NCBI GenBank assembly: GCA_964650385.1
Contig: CAZYTP010000010.1
Location: 1 to 52,154, forward strand
DNA from: JAUSPI01 sp964650385
GTDB lineage: Bacteria > Desulfobacterota > Syntrophia > Syntrophales > JADFWA01
Direction of reading: 5' to 3'
Length of the DNA stretch: 52,154 nucleotides
Both the position numbers and the translations under genes were made by a program. This document shows positions 49,502 through 52,154 of the stretch, in pieces; the first letter of the stretch is position 1; every line of letters starts with the position of its first letter. Below the pieces are notes generated by a model. The model saw only the letters and a program-made list of their open reading frames with translations. It made no database searches and was not told the DNA's origin.

Positions 49502-52154
49502 TCACTTAATATCGGCATGATAGGCTTGGAGGGATTTAACTTCGCTGTTCCCCTGATGAAAAGCCTCAATGCCCCTGATTGCGGCAGTAGCAGCAGCTAC
49601 TGTCGTGATGTAAGGAATTTTATACTTGATTGCTGCTTTCCGTATGTAAGAATCGTCATACTTTCCCAGCTTTCCAATCGGTGTATTGATCACAAGTTGG
49701 ATTTCCCCATTCTTTATAGCATCCACAATATTAGGACGGCCTTCTTGCATTTTGTAGACAGGTTCTGATTGAATTTCATTTTCAGACAGAAATTGACATG
49801 TTCCATGGGTTGCCATAATTTTAAAACCAAGGTCTTTAAAACGCCTGGCGACATCGAGGATCATCGATTTTTCCCGATCTGTGATAGTTATGAGGACCGT
49901 TCCTTCAGCAGGAAGCCGTTGCTGAGCCGCTTCCTGTGACTTATAAAAAGCAAACCCAAAGGAATCCGCCATCCCCAGAACTTCCCCCGTGGATCGCATT
50001 TCAGGACCCAAAACCGGGTCTACTTCAGGAAACATATTGAAGGGGAAGACCGCTTCTTTTACCCCATAGTGGGGGATCGATTTCGGTTTTAAATTTAGGT
50101 CGGGAAGCTTTTTGCCCAGCATGATCCGGGTAGCAATGCGTGCCATAGAAATACTGCAGACTTTGGACACTAAAGGCACCGTCCTGGAAGCTCGCGGGTT
50201 GGCCTCGAGTATGTAAACCGTATCGTTGCAAATAGCGTACTGGATATTCATCAGCCCCACAACATCAAGTTCCACCGCTATCTTTCTTGTATATTCATAA
50301 ATGGTTTTCAGGTGTTTCTTGGGGATGCTGATCGGTGGAATCACACAGGCCGAATCTCCCGAATGAATCCCGGCAAGTTCAATATGTTCCATTACAGCGG
50401 GGACGAAAGCATCGGTTCCGTCGGTAATGGCATCTGCTTCGACCTCAATGGCGTTTTCCAGAAACTTATCGATCAGAATCGGACGGTCCGGGGTTACCCC
50501 CGTGGCAGCGGTTACATAGTGTTCGAGCATCTCCTCATCATGAACCACCTCCATACCACGTCCCCCGAGAACATAGGACGGCCTCACCATAAGCGGATAA
50601 CCGATTCTTTCTGCCACCTCAAGGGCCTCCGGAAGATTGCTGGCCATACCCGATTCAGGCATTGGAATACCCAACTTTTCCATCATTTGGCGGAACCTGT
50701 CGCGATCCTCGGCAAGGTCGATCGCTTCAGGGGACGTGCCGAGGATTTTTACGCCCGCCTCGGCCAGTTCACTGGCAATATTGAGGGGAGTCTGACCGCC
50801 GAACTGAACGATGACACCTTCGGGTTTTTCCTTTTCATAGATTGACAGGACATCTTCCACAGTCAGGGGCTCAAAATATAATTTGTCCGACGTATCGTAA
50901 TCTGTAGATACCGTCTCCGGGTTGCAGTTGACCATAATGGATTCAAATCCTTCATCCCGGAGGGCGAACGCGGCATGGACACAGCAGTAATCAAATTCGA
51001 TACCCTGACCAATCCGGTTTGGTCCTCCACCAAGTACCATAATCTTCTTTCTCTCACTGGTAGGAACGCTATCCGGGGCATTATAAGTGGAATAATAATA
51101 GGCCGCATTTTCTACTCCACTCACGGGAACAGAATGCCAACCTTCAACAACTCCCAATTTAATGCGGCGCTTCCGAATCTCCATCTCGGGAATTCCTAAA
51201 AGCTGTGAAAGATAACGATCTGCAAAACCGTCTTTTTTGGCCTGAATCAAAAGATCATCAGGTAAGGATTGTCCCCCGTACTGAAGGATTTTCTCCTCCA
51301 GTTCAACGAGTTCCTTCATCTGCTCAATGAACCATGATTTAATGTACGTCTTGGCAGATAGTTCTTCCACGGTTGCCCCTTTTCTAAGTGCCTCATACAT
51401 TATGAACTGACGTTCACTGGACGGTTCAACCAGAAGTTCCATCAACTCGTCGAGGGTTTTTTCATGAAAATCTCGGGCAAAACCGAGTCCATACCGGCCG
51501 ATTTCGAGAGACCTGATAGATTTTTGGAAGGCCTCCCTGTAGGTCTTTCCGATGCTCATCACCTCACCCACGGCACGCATCTGAGTTCCGAGTTTATCTT
51601 CGGCCCCTTCGAACTTCTCGAAAGCCCACCGTGCGAACTTGACCACCACGTAATCACCCCATGGTGTATACTTCTCGAGCGTTCCCTCTCTCCAATAAGG
51701 TATTTCATCAAGGGTGAGTCCGGAGGCCAGTTTTGCCGAAATGAGGGCAATGGGGAAACCGGTAGCCTTGGAAGCGAGAGCGGAAGAACGCGAGGTTCTC
51801 GGATTGATTTCAATCACCACCACTCTGCCCGTTTTGGAATCATGGGCAAACTGAATGTTGGTCCCCCCAACCACCTGAATCGCCTCTACAATGTCGTAAG
51901 AATATCTCTGCAGGCGTTTCTGGAGTTCAGGATCGATGGTAAGCATCGGCGCCGTGCAATAGGAATCACCTGTATGAACTCCCATCGCATCGACGTTTTC
52001 AATGAAACAGACTGTGATCATCTGGTTTTTTGCGTCCCGTACCACTTCCAGTTCTAACTCTTCCCATCCCAGGACAGACTCTTCCACCAGTATCTGACCG
52101 ACAAGGCTTGCTGAAATGCCTCGACTGGCAATTACATTCAATTCTTCTATATTG
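49502..52154 (-). CDS. carB: Carbamoyl-phosphate synthase large subunit, 5' part missing
   Basis: The 3' 884 codons of a gene that runs off the right edge; about 190 N-terminal residues are outside. It makes carbamoyl phosphate from glutamine-derived ammonia, bicarbonate and two ATP for pyrimidine and arginine synthesis. Visible are the end of the first ATP-grasp domain (SVLGWEELELEVVRD ... ENVDAMGVHTGDS, EINPRTSRSSALASKATG), the oligomerisation domain, the second ATP-grasp domain (PNRIGQGIEFDYCCVHA, RPSYVLGGRGMEVV, EANPRASRTVPLVSKV), and the C-terminal MGS-like allosteric domain (VLITITDREKSM ... MATHGTCQFL). No frameshift was seen. In the same window, arcC uses the same product. Confidence 0.95.
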   Translation of the reverse strand, partial: NIEELNVIASRGISASLVGQILVEESVLGWEELELEVVRDAKNQMITVCFIENVDAMGVHTGDSYCTAPMLTIDPELQKRLQRYSYDIVEAIQVVGGTNIQFAHDSKTGRVVVIEINPRTSRSSALASKATGFPIALISAKLASGLTLDEIPYWREGTLEKYTPWGDYVVVKFARWAFEKFEGAEDKLGTQMRAVGEVMSIGKTYREAFQKSIRSLEIGRYGLGFARDFHEKTLDELMELLVEPSSERQFIMYEALRKGATVEELSAKTYIKSWFIEQMKELVELEEKILQYGGQSLPDDLLIQAKKDGFADRYLSQLLGIPEMEIRKRRIKLGVVEGWHSVPVSGVENAAYYYSTYNAPDSVPTSERKKIMVLGGGPNRIGQGIEFDYCCVHAAFALRDEGFESIMVNCNPETVSTDYDTSDKLYFEPLTVEDVLSIYEKEKPEGVIVQFGGQTPLNIASELAEAGVKILGTSPEAIDLAEDRDRFRQMMEKLGIPMPESGMASNLPEALEVAERIGYPLMVRPSYVLGGRGMEVVHDEEMLEHYVTAATGVTPDRPILIDKFLENAIEVEADAITDGTDAFVPAVMEHIELAGIHSGDSACVIPPISIPKKHLKTIYEYTRKIAVELDVVGLMNIQYAICNDTVYILEANPRASRTVPLVSKVCSISMARIATRIMLGKKLPDLNLKPKSIPHYGVKEAVFPFNMFPEVDPVLGPEMRSTGEVLGMADSFGFAFYKSQEAAQQRLPAEGTVLITITDREKSMILDVARRFKDLGFKIMATHGTCQFLSENEIQSEPVYKMQEGRPNIVDAIKNGEIQLVINTPIGKLGKYDDSYIRKAAIKYKIPYITTVAAATAAIRGIEAFHQGNSEVKSLQAYHADIK

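Overview
The window looks like a chromosomal segment of a Gram-negative bacterium, most probably a member of the Desulfobacterota (former Deltaproteobacteria). The signs are an NtrC-type sigma-54 two-component system, a multi-PAS sensor kinase, a BirA operator of the GTTGAC type, an RND/MMPL exporter beside a LolA-like protein and an outer-membrane barrel, and many short dispersed palindromes of the kind that go with IS200-type transposases. The lineage is inferred from gene content and style only. No rRNA, tRNA or CRISPR array was seen.

Layout. 1-3.9 kb: the 5' end of a probable glycogen-binding protein, a NarL/LuxR response regulator with a convergent four-PAS histidine kinase, and a YjbQ-family protein. 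4-7.1 kb: glycerate 2-kinase convergent with a GT81-like glycosyltransferase, so glycerate/phosphoglycerate metabolism. 7.4-9.1 kb: pdxS-pdxT (pyridoxal phosphate synthesis). 9.1-12.7 kb: an NtrC-type regulator and sensor kinase, followed upstream by a gap with a perfect-armed palindrome, a good sigma-54 promoter and a terminator-like hairpin, which may define a small RNA. 12.7-21.8 kb: a ten-gene biotin operon (bioB-bioA-hotdog-SDR-ACP-nitroreductase-KAS-hotdog-bioF-bioD) divergent from birA, with a BirA operator between them. It carries its own fatty-acid-synthase-like set, while bioC, bioH, bioW and bioZ are absent from the window; this is the most interesting system here.

21.8-25.3 kb: an AT-rich accessory patch with a MITE-like element, a TPR protein, an unknown protein, a HEPN-like protein and an intact IS30-family element with a 3-bp target duplication. 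25.5-28.5 kb: ychF and typA. 28.5-33.8 kb: a LolA-like protein, an RND exporter fused to a cyclic-nucleotide-binding domain, and an outer-membrane barrel. 33.9-36.5 kb: a small membrane protein and an ABC-F ATPase. 37-43.7 kb: an NlpC/P60 lipoprotein, a YifB/ComM protein, then rocD, a cyclic-2,3-diphosphoglycerate-synthetase-like gene and arcC. 43.7-45.5 kb: a frameshifted ISL3-type transposase and an IS200-type tnpA. 45.9-49.2 kb: a PanE-like reductase, a 2-hydroxyacid dehydrogenase and a glyoxylate aminotransferase. 49.5-52.15 kb: carB, cut by the window end.

Working together: BirA, sensing biotin, probably shuts off both itself and the biotin operon. The KAS, SDR, dehydratase and ACP probably build the pimeloyl chain that BioF uses. 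The hydroxyacid dehydrogenase, glyoxylate aminotransferase and the distant glycerate kinase fit a serine/glyoxylate-to-phosphoglycerate route. Several repeat families cut across the window, including a pair of about 215-bp inverted copies 11 kb apart and palindromic elements that supply the C-terminal codons of at least one gene.
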